Shown here: in pieces, positions 5,031 through 5,114 of the stretch
How the letters are laid out: the number at the start of each line of letters is the position of its first letter
How positions within the stretch are numbered: position 1 is the first letter of the stretch
Assembly (NCBI GenBank): GCA_021404985.1
Contig: QWHP01000238.1
Location: forward strand, 1-5,114
DNA length: 5,114 nucleotides
DNA from: Actinobacteria bacterium ATB1
GTDB taxonomy: Bacteria > Actinomycetota > Acidimicrobiia > UBA2766
Reading direction: 5' to 3'
Position numbers and translations under genes: made by a program
The notes under the pieces: generated by a model
The model's database searches: none
Told to the model about the DNA's origin: nothing
What the model saw: the letters and a program-made list of their open reading frames with translations, nothing else

Positions 5031-5114
5031 TCAAGCCCAAGGCGTGCGGGCCAGGCACCAGACCGTGGGTGTCCCCGGAAGCGTGATCTCGCTCGCCACG
5101 TCGAAGCCCGAACG
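5031..5114 (-). CDS. Possible C-terminal end of an unidentified minus-strand protein
   Basis: On the minus strand a frame enters from the right edge and reads 27 codons (RSGFDVASEITLPGTPTVWC, then LARTPWA) to a TGA at 5031-5033. Most third positions are G or C, and the composition looks like an ordinary globular protein end. A GFDV... tail ending in a hydrophobic strand and basic/Pro residues is seen in some class I methyltransferases, but that is only a loose impression. It would converge on the tRNA gene. With so few codons, chance cannot be excluded. Confidence 0.35.
   Translation of the reverse strand, partial: RSGFDVASEITLPGTPTVWCLARTPWA

Noticed and set aside
4904..5086. 60-codon plus-strand frame containing RWSGGPEVAGSNPASPT
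   Set aside because: It is a forward translation through the tRNA itself, again a common false protein.
4958..5114. Possible integration (att) site at the tRNA-Pro 3' end
   Set aside because: No second copy of the tRNA 3' sequence, integrase gene or mobile-element signature is visible in the window.

Overview
The window is GC-rich (about two thirds GC by eye) with strong G/C bias at third codon positions. Several starts are GTG or look leaderless. Together with a Der/HMG-CoA-lyase/acyl-CoA-carboxylase content, this suggests a high-GC actinobacterium, possibly Acidimicrobiia-like. That placement is inferred from composition and gene content; no marker gene settles it.

Layout. Positions 1-129 hold the last 42 codons of an unidentified plus-strand gene. 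Its stop overlaps a GTG start of der, the double-GTPase ribosome assembly factor. Six bases after der comes an HMG-CoA lyase of the DRE-TIM metallolyase family. After a 49-base gap containing a GC hairpin comes a complete carboxyltransferase (beta) subunit of an acyl-CoA carboxylase, probably methylcrotonyl-CoA or propionyl-CoA type. A 76-codon gene for a zinc-ribbon protein with one membrane segment follows 33 bases later. On the minus strand, converging on it, is a small gene (4403-4750) for a very Lys/Arg/Ala-rich protein with its own Shine-Dalgarno sequence. A tRNA-Pro(GGG) with encoded CCA lies at 4908-4985 on the plus strand. The right edge may hold the last 27 codons of a minus-strand gene.

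How the genes work together. The lyase and the carboxylase beta subunit fit the end of leucine catabolism: 3-methylcrotonyl-CoA is carboxylated, hydrated to HMG-CoA, then cleaved to acetyl-CoA and acetoacetate. The biotin carboxylase/biotin carrier alpha subunit, the hydratase and isovaleryl-CoA dehydrogenase are not in the window, so the pathway is incomplete here. The link of the lyase to der by near-contiguous genes is positional rather than functional. The two small genes downstream have no assignable role.

I found no phage, insertion sequence, CRISPR, toxin-antitoxin or defence system, and nothing that amounts to a new biological system. Points worth a second look are modest: start-site choices, a direct repeat bracketing a putative promoter, the highly basic small protein, and the zinc-ribbon membrane protein.
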